NCBI RefSeq assembly: GCF_019970065.1
Contig: NZ_JAHXYH010000002.1
Span: 124,001-188,000 of the forward strand
Direction: 5' to 3'
Length of the DNA stretch: 64,000 nt
From: Chryseobacterium sp. OSA05B
Lineage (GTDB): Bacteria > Bacteroidota > Bacteroidia > Flavobacteriales > Weeksellaceae
In this document: in pieces, positions 40,489 to 49,746 of the stretch
How positions within the stretch are numbered: position 1 is the first letter of the stretch
Layout: each line of letters starts with the position of its first letter
The notes under the pieces: generated by a model
The model's database searches: none
What the model saw: only the letters and a program-made list of their open reading frames with translations
Told to the model about the DNA's origin: nothing
Program-made: the position numbers and the translations under genes

Positions 40489-40703
40489 ATTTGTATTATA
40501 TTCGTATTGATTAATTACAAAGAATAAGTTTATTGGAGTATTTTTTAGGTTATAGCAATTTAAAACTTTCCACAAAGTTGATGGTTTAAAATTTTATCGT
40601 GAATAAAATCCTTGCACCTTAAAGCATTCGAATTTGTTTAAAAGACTTGCGTCCTTTGCAATGATCTAACCACCACACTACACAAAGAAAAAATATAAAC
40701 TGA

Positions 40704-41654
40704 ATGAGAAAACTCTTTTACCTTTTGGCCGTATTCAGCTTATTGACTTCCTGTGTTTCAAAAAAGAACCAGGTTATCAGGCAGAACATCCTTACGTTAA
40801 AAGACAGCTATTGCAAAGCGCCTTTTAAATATAACTACAGTAACAGGGTTCCGTCTTATAATTCGGATTCTATTTTAGCAGCCAATAAAGAACTTCAGGG
40901 AACATTTTCTGATCAGAGTATTCTTATCCTGAATGCCCTGGATAACCTTGATGAGGTTCATAAGATCATTGATCTGAAAAAAGATTCTTCCATAGCTGCT
41001 CAGGTTAAGGTTTTACAACTTAAAAGCAAGATCAACAGTAAAATCACCATTGCACTTACCGAATTGGATGCCGTAGCTGCAGAATTTGACTGTGAGGGAG
41101 AAAGAGTAGCCCAGATCGGAAATTATGTGGATAATCTTAATGATTCCAGAAACAATAAAATGATCCTTTATTCCATTGTAACGGGTGCAGCAGCATCCAT
41201 TGCCGGTGGTATTGTATCCGATGGAGGATGGAGCAACGCAATTGATATCGGCGGGGGTGTTGTGGGAGCAGGTTTCGGTCTTGCCACATTGAATCCGAAA
41301 GGGAAAAAAGTAGAATTTATCCACCAGAGAAACCTTTTAAGAGATATCTGGAGGGAAAAACTGGAGTCCCCGAATTTTCCACCATTTATCTGGTATATGT
41401 ATACGGAGAAAAAGTTTTCCAATAAAGAGAAACATTCCATTATCAGCAGCATGAAGGAGCGATGGCTTCATTATCAATTTGATGACAGCACAACAGAAGC
41501 CGATCAATCTGTGATTTTCAGCGACGGAGGCTTTTACAGGGCTGATGACCTTCACAACCGGGCGGCGATGCTGAATCAGATGCAGTCGGCCACTCGCACG
41601 ATTAATCAGAATATCAACTATCTGCTGCTGGATCTGGACAAATTAATTCTTTAA
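40704..41654 (+). CDS. Putative lipoprotein, unknown function
   Basis: The 316-residue protein has a lipoprotein signal peptide with lipobox LTSC at residue 17. The remainder is predicted helical (about 40-150), with one hydrophobic Gly-rich segment (AASIAGGIVSDGGWSNAIDIGGGVVGAG, about 165-195). The family is not recognised. It is exported and anchored, and no linked function is visible. Confidence 0.7.
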   Translation: MRKLFYLLAVFSLLTSCVSKKNQVIRQNILTLKDSYCKAPFKYNYSNRVPSYNSDSILAANKELQGTFSDQSILILNALDNLDEVHKIIDLKKDSSIAAQVKVLQLKSKINSKITIALTELDAVAAEFDCEGERVAQIGNYVDNLNDSRNNKMILYSIVTGAAASIAGGIVSDGGWSNAIDIGGGVVGAGFGLATLNPKGKKVEFIHQRNLLRDIWREKLESPNFPPFIWYMYTEKKFSNKEKHSIISSMKERWLHYQFDDSTTEADQSVIFSDGGFYRADDLHNRAAMLNQMQSATRTINQNINYLLLDLDKLIL

Positions 41655-41666
41655 GAAAAATTTAAC

Positions 41667-41707
41667 TGTAATAAAATTTGTTACATTTAAAAATTTATCT
41701 ATCTTTG
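41667..41707 (+). promoter_or_regulatory. Rrf2 promoter with operator
   Basis: Palindrome TGTAATAAAATTTGTTACA (41667-41685) covers the TTG at 41678-41680, 19 bp upstream of TATCTTTG (41700-41707). The promoter is exactly canonical, so binding should block it. Confidence 0.8.
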
Positions 41708-41720
41708 CCTTGTAATTAAA

Positions 41721-42131
41721 ATGAACAATACAAGATTTGCTACGGCGATACATATTCTGACCTTGTTGGCCAAAAGCCCTCAGGAGTGGCTCACTTCTGA
41801 ATGGATTGCAGGCAGTGTGAATGTAAATCCGGTGATGGTAAGAAAGGAGTTAAGTGTATTGAGAGAAGCAGGTTTGATTATAAGCAGACAGGGAAAAGAC
41901 GGAGGAACTCAGCTTGCGAGAAATGCAGATCAGATCACTATTTCAGAGATTTATAAATCTGTGAAAAATACGGATGTTTTGGGAAAAAAGAATCAGAATC
42001 CCAATCCGGCATGCAGCGTGGGAAAAGAAGTCAATGTTCATTTAAATACACTGTTTGAAGAAACAGATCAGTTGGTAATTAATTTTTTAGGCGATAAGTC
42101 ATTGCAGGAATTCAGCGATCAGTTCGAATAA
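41721..42131 (+). CDS. Rrf2 family regulator
   Basis: The 136-residue winged-HTH protein of the Rrf2/YwnA branch: TAIHILTLLA, IAGSVNVNPVMVRKELSVLREAGLI and ISRQGKDGGTQLA (wing). The three clustered cysteines of Fe-S-type members (IscR, NsrR) are absent; a single Cys lies in ACSVGKEV, suggesting thiol-based sensing of a small electrophile. Palindromes lie before this gene and before the next. Confidence 0.9.
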   Translation: MNNTRFATAIHILTLLAKSPQEWLTSEWIAGSVNVNPVMVRKELSVLREAGLIISRQGKDGGTQLARNADQITISEIYKSVKNTDVLGKKNQNPNPACSVGKEVNVHLNTLFEETDQLVINFLGDKSLQEFSDQFE

Positions 42132-42148
42132 AATTTTTTACCCTTAAA

Positions 42149-42167
42149 TGTAACAAAAGTTATTACA
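42149..42167 (+). promoter_or_regulatory. Second Rrf2-type operator
   Basis: TGTAACAAAAGTTATTACA matches the palindrome at 41667-41685 in 14 of 19 positions, with identical ends, and stands 22 bp before the oxidoreductase gene. Confidence 0.75.
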
Positions 42168-42188
42168 ATTTAATTTAAATAAAATATT

Positions 42189-42842
42189 ATGAAAAAAGTA
42201 TCAGTAATCGGTGCGACCGGTTTTGTAGGGAAACAAGTAGTAAACGAACTAGCATCAAGAGGATACGCGGTGGAAGCTTTGGTAAGAGATGCTTCTAAAG
42301 TAGAATCAAAAGAAAACGTGACGGCAAAAAGCGTAGATGTAAACAATACGGAAGAGCTTACAGAAGCTTTGAAAGGAAGTGATGCCGTAATCAGTGCATT
42401 CAACGCAGGTTGGACCAACCCAAATCTGTATAATGATTTCCTGAACGGTTCTGTAAATATTGAAAAAGCGGTAGAACAGTCGGGCGTAAAAAGACTGATC
42501 GTAGTAGGAGGGGCCGGAAGCCTTTATACACCGGACAATGTACAGATCGTAGATACTCCGGATTTCCCAGAAGCTTACAAACCGGGTGCTACAGCAGCAA
42601 GAGATTATTTAAACAAAATCAGAGAAAACAATACCCTTGACTGGACGTTCTTCAGCCCGGCTATTGAAATGAATCAGGCGAATGTAGGAGAGAGAACCGG
42701 AAAATACAGAACCTCTCTGGAAACCCCTGTTTTTGATGAAAACGGAAGAAGCCGTCTGTCTGTAGAAGATGTAGCTGCCGTACTGGTAGACGAACTGGAG
42801 CAGAACAACCACATCCGCGAGCGTTTTACAGCAGCCTACTAA
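42189..42842 (+). CDS. NAD(P)-binding oxidoreductase (NmrA/YwnB-like)
   Basis: The 217-residue Rossmann protein has the dinucleotide motif VSVIGATGFVGKQV and a short extended-SDR/NmrA-like body (VEQSGVKRLIVVGGAGSLYT, LDWTFFSPA). Such genes are usual targets of YwnA-type Rrf2 regulators responding to electrophiles or quinones. A shared palindrome with the regulator supports this. Confidence 0.85.
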   Translation: MKKVSVIGATGFVGKQVVNELASRGYAVEALVRDASKVESKENVTAKSVDVNNTEELTEALKGSDAVISAFNAGWTNPNLYNDFLNGSVNIEKAVEQSGVKRLIVVGGAGSLYTPDNVQIVDTPDFPEAYKPGATAARDYLNKIRENNTLDWTFFSPAIEMNQANVGERTGKYRTSLETPVFDENGRSRLSVEDVAAVLVDELEQNNHIRERFTAAY

Positions 42843-42854
42843 TTCACAAAAAAA

Positions 42855-44036
42855 ATGACAATGTTAAAAAAGAAATTATTCTCACTGGCAGCAGTGCTTG
42901 GATTGGTAAGTATGATGTTTGCAGGAAATGTAAAGATCAAAGTATACAATCCCGGTCCGAAAGCCATTTTTCCTATTACTTCGACCATTATTTACGGAGA
43001 TAAAGATGCTGTACTTATCGATGCCCAGTTTCAGAAGCAGTATGCAGAACAGTTGGTGAAGGAAATTAAAGCAACGGGAAAAAATCTGAAAACAGTTTTT
43101 ATCTCTCACAGCGATCCGGATTTTTATTTTGGACTCGATGTGATTAAAAAAGCATTTCCCAATGTAAAAATCATTTCCACAGCTCAGACTGTGTATCTGA
43201 TATCTGCTTCAAAAGATGATAAGATGGCGGTATGGAAACCACAGCTGAAAGAAGATGCCCCCTCAGAGATCATTGTTCCGGAAGCGGCTAATGCCATTCC
43301 TGATTTGGAAGGAAATAAAATTGAAATTAAACAGAATGCGGAAGATCCTGCCCACAGTTTTGTCTGGATTCCATCTTTAAAAACAGTGGCCGGCGGTATT
43401 TCTGTTTCCGTAGATTCACACATCTGGATGGCAGATACTCAGAATATCAAGGCAATTGATCAGTGGATCGGGCAGATTGATGCGATGAAGGCATTAAAAC
43501 CTGAACAGGTTATTCCTTCCCATTTTGCAAAATTATCTTTATCTCCACAGTCTCTGGATTTCGTTAAAAACTATCTGGAAAACTATAAAAAGGCAATCAC
43601 CGAAAACAAAACATCTTCAGGTGTCGTAAATTTTATGGTGAAACAATATCCTGACCTTCACGGAAAAGATGAACTGGAAATGGGAGCGAAAGTTTTCTTT
43701 GGAGAAATCAACTGGGAGCTGAAGTCACCCTACCCTGCGATAGGCAACAAAGTGGAAGCTGATTTCGGAACATTTAAATTCGTTTTGGATTTTAAAAACA
43801 ATAAAGAAATGTCCTTCACAGGCGTTTCCGGAAATGTAAAAGGAAATACAGATACTGTACAGTATACCGTAACAGAAGTAGCCAAGAATATCTTTATGGT
43901 GTACTGGCACGAACCCAAACTGGGTTCAAACATTACCCACATTCAGGATTATAACAAAAATATCATTTATACTAATATTGCAGAACCGGACGGATCATTT
44001 AAGCATCTTAAAGGAACGCTTAAAATTCTTAAATAA
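42855..44036 (+). CDS. Secreted MBL-fold protein with MoaF-like C-terminal domain
   Basis: The 393-residue protein has a signal peptide (SLAAVLGLVSMMFA) and an MBL domain with an atypical metal motif SHSDPDFYFGL instead of HxHxDH. From about residue 290 a MoaF-like C-terminal domain follows (MSFTGVSGNVKGN, then NITHIQDYNKNIIYTNI). The ORF could begin at the ATG at 42861. It follows the NmrA-like gene by 12 nt and is probably under the same Rrf2 control. Confidence 0.7.
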   Translation: MTMLKKKLFSLAAVLGLVSMMFAGNVKIKVYNPGPKAIFPITSTIIYGDKDAVLIDAQFQKQYAEQLVKEIKATGKNLKTVFISHSDPDFYFGLDVIKKAFPNVKIISTAQTVYLISASKDDKMAVWKPQLKEDAPSEIIVPEAANAIPDLEGNKIEIKQNAEDPAHSFVWIPSLKTVAGGISVSVDSHIWMADTQNIKAIDQWIGQIDAMKALKPEQVIPSHFAKLSLSPQSLDFVKNYLENYKKAITENKTSSGVVNFMVKQYPDLHGKDELEMGAKVFFGEINWELKSPYPAIGNKVEADFGTFKFVLDFKNNKEMSFTGVSGNVKGNTDTVQYTVTEVAKNIFMVYWHEPKLGSNITHIQDYNKNIIYTNIAEPDGSFKHLKGTLKILK

Positions 44037-44042
44037 TTATAG

Positions 44043-44073
44043 AAAACTGCTGTCGTATGACAGCAGTTTTTTT
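44043..44073 (+). terminator. Terminator after the MBL gene
   Basis: AAAACTGCTGTC-GTAT-GACAGCAGTTTT with T3 following. Confidence 0.85.
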
Positions 44074-44155
44074 ATGACCAAAAATCATTAGAAGTATCAT
44101 TGATTTTTACAAATATGGAATGATTTTTTACAATTATTAAGCTTGATCTTTACTA

Positions 44156-44163
44156 TACTTTTG
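44156..44163 (+). promoter_or_regulatory. -7 box of the OYE gene promoter
   Basis: TACTTTTG lies 37 bp before the ATG; no good TTG at -33. Confidence 0.5.
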
Positions 44164-44200
44164 TAGGTACAATTGAGGACAGACAATAAAAAATTATAGT

Positions 44201-45301
44201 ATGAAAAAATTATTTCAATCGTATCATTTGAATGATATCCAGTTAGATAACAGATTTGTAATGGCTCCAATGACCCGCAGCCGTTCTTCAGAGCCTGATA
44301 ATATCCCCAATGACCTGATGGCAGAATATTACGGGCAGCGTGCTTCCGCAGGTCTTATCATCTCTGAAGCTACTCAGATTTCTCTTCAGGGAATGGGATA
44401 TGCCAGAACTCCCGGTATCTATACCAAAGAACAAACTGCAGGCTGGAAAAAAGTAACCGAGTCTGTACACGGAAAAGGCGGCCGAATATTTTTACAGCTT
44501 TGGCATGTAGGCAGAGTATCTTCTTCCAGAATCAACGGGCTGCAGCCTCTGGCTCCATCTGCTCTTATCGCAAGCAATACCAATGTTTATATTTTTGATG
44601 GTGCAGCAAACGGCGATGCCACTTTTATTCCGGTGGAAGAACCGAAAGCAATGACAAAAGCTGAGATTGACCAGACCTTCCATGATTTCGCAACAGGTGC
44701 AAAAAATGCAATAGATGCGGGCTTTGACGGCGTGGAAATCCATGGAGCGAATGGTTATCTCATCGACCAGTTCTTACGTGGTAATTCTAACATAAGGACC
44801 GATGAATATGGAGGAAGTATAGAAAACAGAGTCCGCTTTCTGATTGAAGTGACTGAGGCAGTGATCAAAACGGTGGGTAAAGAAAGAACCGGGGTAAGAC
44901 TCTCTCCATTCATAAAATTTAAAGATATGGATGATCCGGAAATACTTGAAACCATCATGCTGGCAGCCGAAAAACTTAATGAACTGGGAATTGCACACAT
45001 TCATTTATGTGAAGCCGATTGGGATGATACCCCTCAAATTCCATATCTGTTCAGAAAAGAGCTGAGGTATAAATTCAGAAATACAATCATCGCCACAGGA
45101 AACAAAACGCCATCCGAAGGCGAAGAGCTGTTGGAGCAGAATCTGGTAGATCTTATAGGCTTCGGAAGAAAATTTCTCACCAATCCTGACTATCCGGAAA
45201 GAGTTCTGCAGAATGCTGCCCTGAATGAGATCAGCGATCCGCATACCCTTTTCGGCGGAGGAGATTCAAGAGGGTATACAGATTATCCTGCATTATTCTG
45301 A
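44201..45301 (+). CDS. Old yellow enzyme-type alkene reductase
   Basis: The 366-residue FMN-dependent reductase has N-terminal LDNRFVMAPMTRSRS, IFLQLWHVGRVS, the active-site region GVEIHGANGYLIDQFLRGNSNIRTDEYGG (HGAN substrate-binding pair), and the C-terminal LIGFGRKFLTNPDYPER. It belongs to the NemA/XenB type and reduces alpha,beta-unsaturated carbonyls and nitro compounds. It follows the Rrf2-regulated genes and may serve the same electrophile response, but has its own promoter. Confidence 0.93.
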   Translation: MKKLFQSYHLNDIQLDNRFVMAPMTRSRSSEPDNIPNDLMAEYYGQRASAGLIISEATQISLQGMGYARTPGIYTKEQTAGWKKVTESVHGKGGRIFLQLWHVGRVSSSRINGLQPLAPSALIASNTNVYIFDGAANGDATFIPVEEPKAMTKAEIDQTFHDFATGAKNAIDAGFDGVEIHGANGYLIDQFLRGNSNIRTDEYGGSIENRVRFLIEVTEAVIKTVGKERTGVRLSPFIKFKDMDDPEILETIMLAAEKLNELGIAHIHLCEADWDDTPQIPYLFRKELRYKFRNTIIATGNKTPSEGEELLEQNLVDLIGFGRKFLTNPDYPERVLQNAALNEISDPHTLFGGGDSRGYTDYPALF

Positions 45302-45556
45302 CATTCTAGTTGAATGTAATGGGTAAAAAGTTTCTTAATTTGAACCATTAAGAATATGGAAGAGATTAAGTTTCATTAAGAAAAATCAAATAGATTTTTA
45401 AATCAGGACTGCTTAAAGCGAAGCTCAACTTAAATATTATTAAAAGTTTAATAGGATCTTAATGGTTTAAAAAATCTGTCTTATAAAATATTTTTTTTCA
45501 TAAAATCTCCCACTGATTTCTCAGAATACACAGATTTTCTTTTGATCTTATTACAT
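45302..45556. other. Intergenic region, nothing recognised
   Basis: AT-rich sequence between convergent genes with no ORF or structure I can name. Confidence 0.4.
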
Positions 45557-45590
45557 AAAAAATGGCCGTCTAACAGACAGCCATTTTTTT
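45557..45590 (-). terminator. Terminator after the M23 peptidase gene
   Basis: The AATGGC/GCCATT and GTCT/AGAC stem segments combine, with A6 on the plus strand giving U6 on the minus strand. Confidence 0.7.
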
Positions 45591-46617
45591 ATAAATTCAT
45601 AAACAGTTTCGGATTCACCGGAGTGTTGTTTTTGTGTACTTCGTAATGAAGGTGCGGTCCTGTAGAACGTCCGGAGTTACCGGATTTGGCGATAACCTGT
45701 CCTACTTTTACTTTCTCATTTACTTTTGAAACCAGTTGCGACAGGTGACCGTAAAGGGTAGCCAGTCCGTTTCCGTGAGAAACAATAACACAGTTTCCAT
45801 AGCCGCCTTTCTGACCTGAGAAAATAACGGTTCCGGCTGCAGCAGCTCTCACATCCGAGCCATAAGCAACAGCAATGTCCAGTCCTTTGTGAAACTGCAT
45901 CTGATCCGCTTCAGCAGGTGGGTTGTTCTTTTCCATCGGCGCTTTCGCTGAGGTATTTCCCGCTACAGCTTTCGTTGAAGCAACAGCTGGAGACGGTGTG
46001 GCGGCTACCGGAGCAGCCTTCGGGGTAACCATTACTTTTACTTCTCTTTTATTCCCGTAGCTGTCCGTTAATTCAATGATTTTTTCAACGGGTTCAGCTT
46101 TTACTTCCGGTTTTGGTGCGGCAGCAGCCATGGGTTTGGATTCTGCGGCACTAGGCTTTACAGAAGCAAATACGGTTTTGAAAGGAATTGGATTTTTTCT
46201 GATGCCGAAATTAGACGAGATGTATCCGTCGGTAGGCATTCCCAGGGGAACTTCCATCAGCTTTTTTTGGAGATTCATTAAGTACTGGCTGTAGCGGTTG
46301 GCCTGTTTTGCCAGATATACAGAATTGGAGATACTGTCCTGACTTAGAATCATCAGCTTCTGATCTGTGATATTTTTGGATTTCAGGAACGAATTCAGCT
46401 CAGCCACAGTCTGATCTACCATGGTAAGATCAGTTTTCATTTTCAAATAATCTACACTGTCTTTTTCAGTGTTTATTTTGACGAGGTTCACTTCATACAT
46501 CTTGTCATCCTTTTCAGAAAATAACCTAGCGATAAAGATAGCCTGTGCAAAAACTACTAGCAAAAGTCCTCCAAGGAGAATATTCACGTTCTTCCTGCTG
46601 TTTAGAAATTTCTTCAT
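45589..46617 (-). CDS. M23 family metallopeptidase
   Basis: The 342-residue protein has an N-terminal transmembrane anchor (VNILLGGLLLVVFAQAIFIARLF), a helical middle, an Ala/Pro/Lys-rich low-complexity linker (about 160-240), and a C-terminal M23/LytM domain with FHKGLDIAVAYGSDVRAAAAG and HLHYEVHKNNTPVNP. The zinc ligands (H, D, HxH) are present. It is a periplasmic peptidoglycan endopeptidase or EnvC-like activator. Confidence 0.9.
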   Translation of the reverse strand: MKKFLNSRKNVNILLGGLLLVVFAQAIFIARLFSEKDDKMYEVNLVKINTEKDSVDYLKMKTDLTMVDQTVAELNSFLKSKNITDQKLMILSQDSISNSVYLAKQANRYSQYLMNLQKKLMEVPLGMPTDGYISSNFGIRKNPIPFKTVFASVKPSAAESKPMAAAAPKPEVKAEPVEKIIELTDSYGNKREVKVMVTPKAAPVAATPSPAVASTKAVAGNTSAKAPMEKNNPPAEADQMQFHKGLDIAVAYGSDVRAAAAGTVIFSGQKGGYGNCVIVSHGNGLATLYGHLSQLVSKVNEKVKVGQVIAKSGNSGRSTGPHLHYEVHKNNTPVNPKLFMNL

Positions 46618-46798
46618 ATTTCTTCTCTTAGTAAATTACAAAACGGTTTTAAGCCTGCAAATTTAATTAAAAATACTATTTGAGGCATATTTTTAAATAA
46701 AACTTAGTTTTTTCTGTATTTAACGTCTAATTAGATATTTAATTGTGTTGAAGTGTTAATTTTTTCAGAAAGTGGCTTTTATCATAGCCCCAAAGTCC

Positions 46799-46826
46799 TT
46801 GTTCCGTCTTTGTTTTAATATATTTG
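46799..46826 (+). promoter_or_regulatory. Promoter of gpsA
   Basis: TTG (46799-46801), 17-bp spacer, TATATTTG (46819-46826), 17 bp before the ATG at 46844. This supports the 46844 start. Confidence 0.6.
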
Positions 46827-46843
46827 CAGTTCACATTCCAATT

Positions 46844-47884
46844 ATGGCTAAAAAGAAAATAATTTCAGAATCTTCTAATCCAAAAAAGAATAAGAACGAC
46901 GTTTCTGTAGGAGTAGTAGGAAGCGGAAGTTTTGCTACCGCTATCGTAAAAATGCTGGTTGAAAACTGTAAAACGGTACACTGGTGCGTAAGAAGTGAAT
47001 TCGTGAAAGGAGCTATTGAACTCCGCGGACACAACCCATCTTATCTTACAGCCGTTAATTTTAATCTTAAAAGTCTAAAACTTACCACAGATATCAACGA
47101 GCTGGTGAGCGCCTGCGATGTCATCGTACTGGCAACACCTTCTATTTACCTGTCGGATACGATGGATAAAATGACCTGTGAATATGGGGACAAAATTTTT
47201 GTTTCCGCGATTAAAGGGATTATTCCTAAAGTAAATGATGTGGTAGCGCATTATTTAAGAGACGAATTTAAAATCGGTTTCAGAAACCAGGCGGTTATAG
47301 CAGGACCATGTCACGCTGAAGAAGTCGCTATGGAAAGACTTTCTTACCTTACTGTTGCTGCCGTGGAGGATGAAACAGCAGATAAACTAACAGGAATTTT
47401 CAGTTCAGATTTTATCAAAGTACATTCCAGTAAAGATATTTTAGGAAATGAATATAGCGCGATCCTTAAAAACATTTTCGCGATCGGTGCGGGAATAGCA
47501 AGCGGACTTGGTTATGGGGATAACTTCACTGCCGTTTTTGTTTCCAATGCCATCCGTGAAATGGAAATCTTTCTGGAAGCGGTATACGAAGCGCCAAGAG
47601 ATGTGAATGAAAGCGCTTATCTGGGTGACCTTCTGGTAACAGCTTATTCTCTTTTCTCCAGAAACCGAAGCTTAGGAAATCTTATCGGAAAAGGATATAC
47701 CGTAAAATCCGCAATCCAGTCTATGAACATGGTGGCAGAAGGGTATTATGCCGCAGATTCTATCTATAAAACGGCCAAGCAGAAACACCTGAAGCTTCCG
47801 ATCATTGATACAGTATACGCCATTCTTTATGAAGGCAAGAATGCAGAAAAGCAGTTTAAAAAATTAACGGCAAAACTGAATTAA
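46844..47884 (+). CDS. gpsA: Glycerol-3-phosphate dehydrogenase [NAD(P)+]
   Basis: The protein of about 346 residues reduces dihydroxyacetone phosphate to sn-glycerol 3-phosphate for phospholipid synthesis. The Rossmann motif VGVVGSGSFATAIVKML, the VIVLATPSIYL region, and the C-terminal LKNIFAIGAGIASGLGYGDN (catalytic Lys) are typical. The start at 46844 is chosen because a longer ORF start at 46772 lies upstream of the -7 box. Confidence 0.92.
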   Translation: MAKKKIISESSNPKKNKNDVSVGVVGSGSFATAIVKMLVENCKTVHWCVRSEFVKGAIELRGHNPSYLTAVNFNLKSLKLTTDINELVSACDVIVLATPSIYLSDTMDKMTCEYGDKIFVSAIKGIIPKVNDVVAHYLRDEFKIGFRNQAVIAGPCHAEEVAMERLSYLTVAAVEDETADKLTGIFSSDFIKVHSSKDILGNEYSAILKNIFAIGAGIASGLGYGDNFTAVFVSNAIREMEIFLEAVYEAPRDVNESAYLGDLLVTAYSLFSRNRSLGNLIGKGYTVKSAIQSMNMVAEGYYAADSIYKTAKQKHLKLPIIDTVYAILYEGKNAEKQFKKLTAKLN

Positions 47885-47912
47885 ATCTGGTTGTAAAACT
47901 AATTTAAAATAT

Positions 47913-47952
47913 AAAAACCGTCATTTACTTAAACAGTGGATGACGGTTTTTC
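47913..47952. terminator. Bidirectional terminator between gpsA and the aminopeptidase gene
   Basis: AAACCGTCAT and ATGACGGTTT pair around a 15-nt loop with A- and T-runs at each side. Confidence 0.8.
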
Positions 47953-47992
47953 TTTACTCTTATCAAGGTTTTAAACTTTGACTATGATAATT

Positions 47993-49390
47993 TTAATAAG
48001 CCTCGCTCCTGATCGCTTCGATTTCTTCAGTAGTTAAGGCCAGATGTTTACCCAACATCCTGCTTCCACGTTCTGTAATCAGAAAATCATCTTCCACTCT
48101 GATGCCGCTGAAATTTCTGAAGGTTTCCAGTTTATCGTAATTGATATATTCTGCAAACTGATTGGATGCTTTCCAACGGTCGATAAGTTCAGGAATGATA
48201 TAAATACCAGGCTCAACGGTTAGTACATAACCTGTTTCCAGTTCTTTGCCGAGCCTTAAAGATTTAATACCAAACTGGGTGGTATTTTTAACGAGATCAT
48301 CCGTATAACCTACATACTGTTCGCCTAAATCTTCCATATCATGAACATCCAGCCCCATCATATGACCTGTACCGCACTGAAAAAACATAGCATGAGCACC
48401 AGCCTGCACTGCATCGTCAATATTGCCTTTCATCAGGCCGATATCTTTTAATCCCTGAGCCAGAATTTTGCACGAAGCCAGATGTACATCCAGATACCTT
48501 ACACCGGGTGCCAGCAGATTTTTAGCATGATGATACGCATTCAGTACAATATCATACACATCTTTTTGTTCAGCACTGAAAGTCTTGCCCACAGGAAAAG
48601 TACGCGTAAGATCACCGGCATATCCTAAAGCGGTTTCCACTCCGGAATCGTTTAAAACCAATTGACCTTCTTTTAACTGATTACCATAATAGTGATTGTG
48701 CAGAATTTCACCCTGAACCGTTAAAATAACCGGATAAGCAAGGTTACCGCCAGAAGCTAATGCCTCACTCTGTATTTTAGCGGCAAGTTCACGCTCGTAC
48801 ATTCCGGGTTTTGCCTGTTGCATCACCATTAAATGGATATCAGCCGATATCGATGCTGCACGATCCAGTTCTTCGATTTCCTCAGGAGATTTGATTGAAC
48901 GTTGTGCGACTACGGCTTTTATAAAATTTAGAGATGAGCGTTCTTTAAGCTGATACGTAGGAATATTAAACCAGTTCGTCAGTTTAATTATATTTTCCGG
49001 ACGGTAAGGCGGTAAAAAATGAATTGAACGGCTTTTGTCCTGATATTTTTTGAGATAAATGTCGAGTTGATCCAGTGGAAGAATTTTTGTTAAACCGGAA
49101 TCGGCACTTTTTTCAGCCAGGGTTTTTTGCCTGCCCATCCATACAATATCATCAATACTCATTTCATTTCCGAAGAGAATGGTTTCATCTTCGTCAAGAT
49201 CGATGATTGCTGCCAATGAAGGTTCATTGATTCCAAAATAATACAAAAAAGTACTGTCCTGCCTGAAATGATAAATATTATCTTTAAAATTCATGGGGCT
49301 GTCTTCATTACCCAAAAAGAGTAATATCCCGGAATTTAATTTCGATTGTAACGCAGCACGTCTTTGGAGGTACACTTTCTTTTCAAACAT
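47993..49390 (-). CDS. pepP: Xaa-Pro aminopeptidase (M24B)
   Basis: The 465-residue creatinase-fold peptidase has an N-terminal non-catalytic domain (FLGNEDSPMNFKDNIYHFRQDSTFLYYFG) and a C-terminal pita-bread domain with VLNDSGVE, the GTGHMMGLDVHD segment, LTVEPGIY and IRVEDDFLIT carrying the D-D-H-E-E metal ligands. It removes N-terminal residues before proline. Stands alone. Confidence 0.9.
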   Translation of the reverse strand: MFEKKVYLQRRAALQSKLNSGILLFLGNEDSPMNFKDNIYHFRQDSTFLYYFGINEPSLAAIIDLDEDETILFGNEMSIDDIVWMGRQKTLAEKSADSGLTKILPLDQLDIYLKKYQDKSRSIHFLPPYRPENIIKLTNWFNIPTYQLKERSSLNFIKAVVAQRSIKSPEEIEELDRAASISADIHLMVMQQAKPGMYERELAAKIQSEALASGGNLAYPVILTVQGEILHNHYYGNQLKEGQLVLNDSGVETALGYAGDLTRTFPVGKTFSAEQKDVYDIVLNAYHHAKNLLAPGVRYLDVHLASCKILAQGLKDIGLMKGNIDDAVQAGAHAMFFQCGTGHMMGLDVHDMEDLGEQYVGYTDDLVKNTTQFGIKSLRLGKELETGYVLTVEPGIYIIPELIDRWKASNQFAEYINYDKLETFRNFSGIRVEDDFLITERGSRMLGKHLALTTEEIEAIRSEAY

Positions 49391-49746
49391 ATCATTAAGT
49401 ATTAAGCAAATATCCCCAAAAATGATTATTCATTAAACCATATAAAGGTGAATGGTTAAAATACGGGTGGTATAGGCAAATTATAAGCTAAGATATTAAA
49501 GTTAGAATATATTTTAATTGATCATCCTTAATTTTTTTTAAATTTTAGAATTACCTTTAAATGGTCATTTCAGGAAATCGACGAACGATTTGATTACTTA
49601 TTTCAATAGGAAAGCATAGACCGTATCCATAGAATTTTTTTGCCTGTTCGGAAACTGTTTTAACCATAAAAATTAACGTGTTAAAATCGTTAAACCCATC
49701 CATACTTATAAAACTTTTCCCGAAATTTGATGTAAATTTTAGAATT

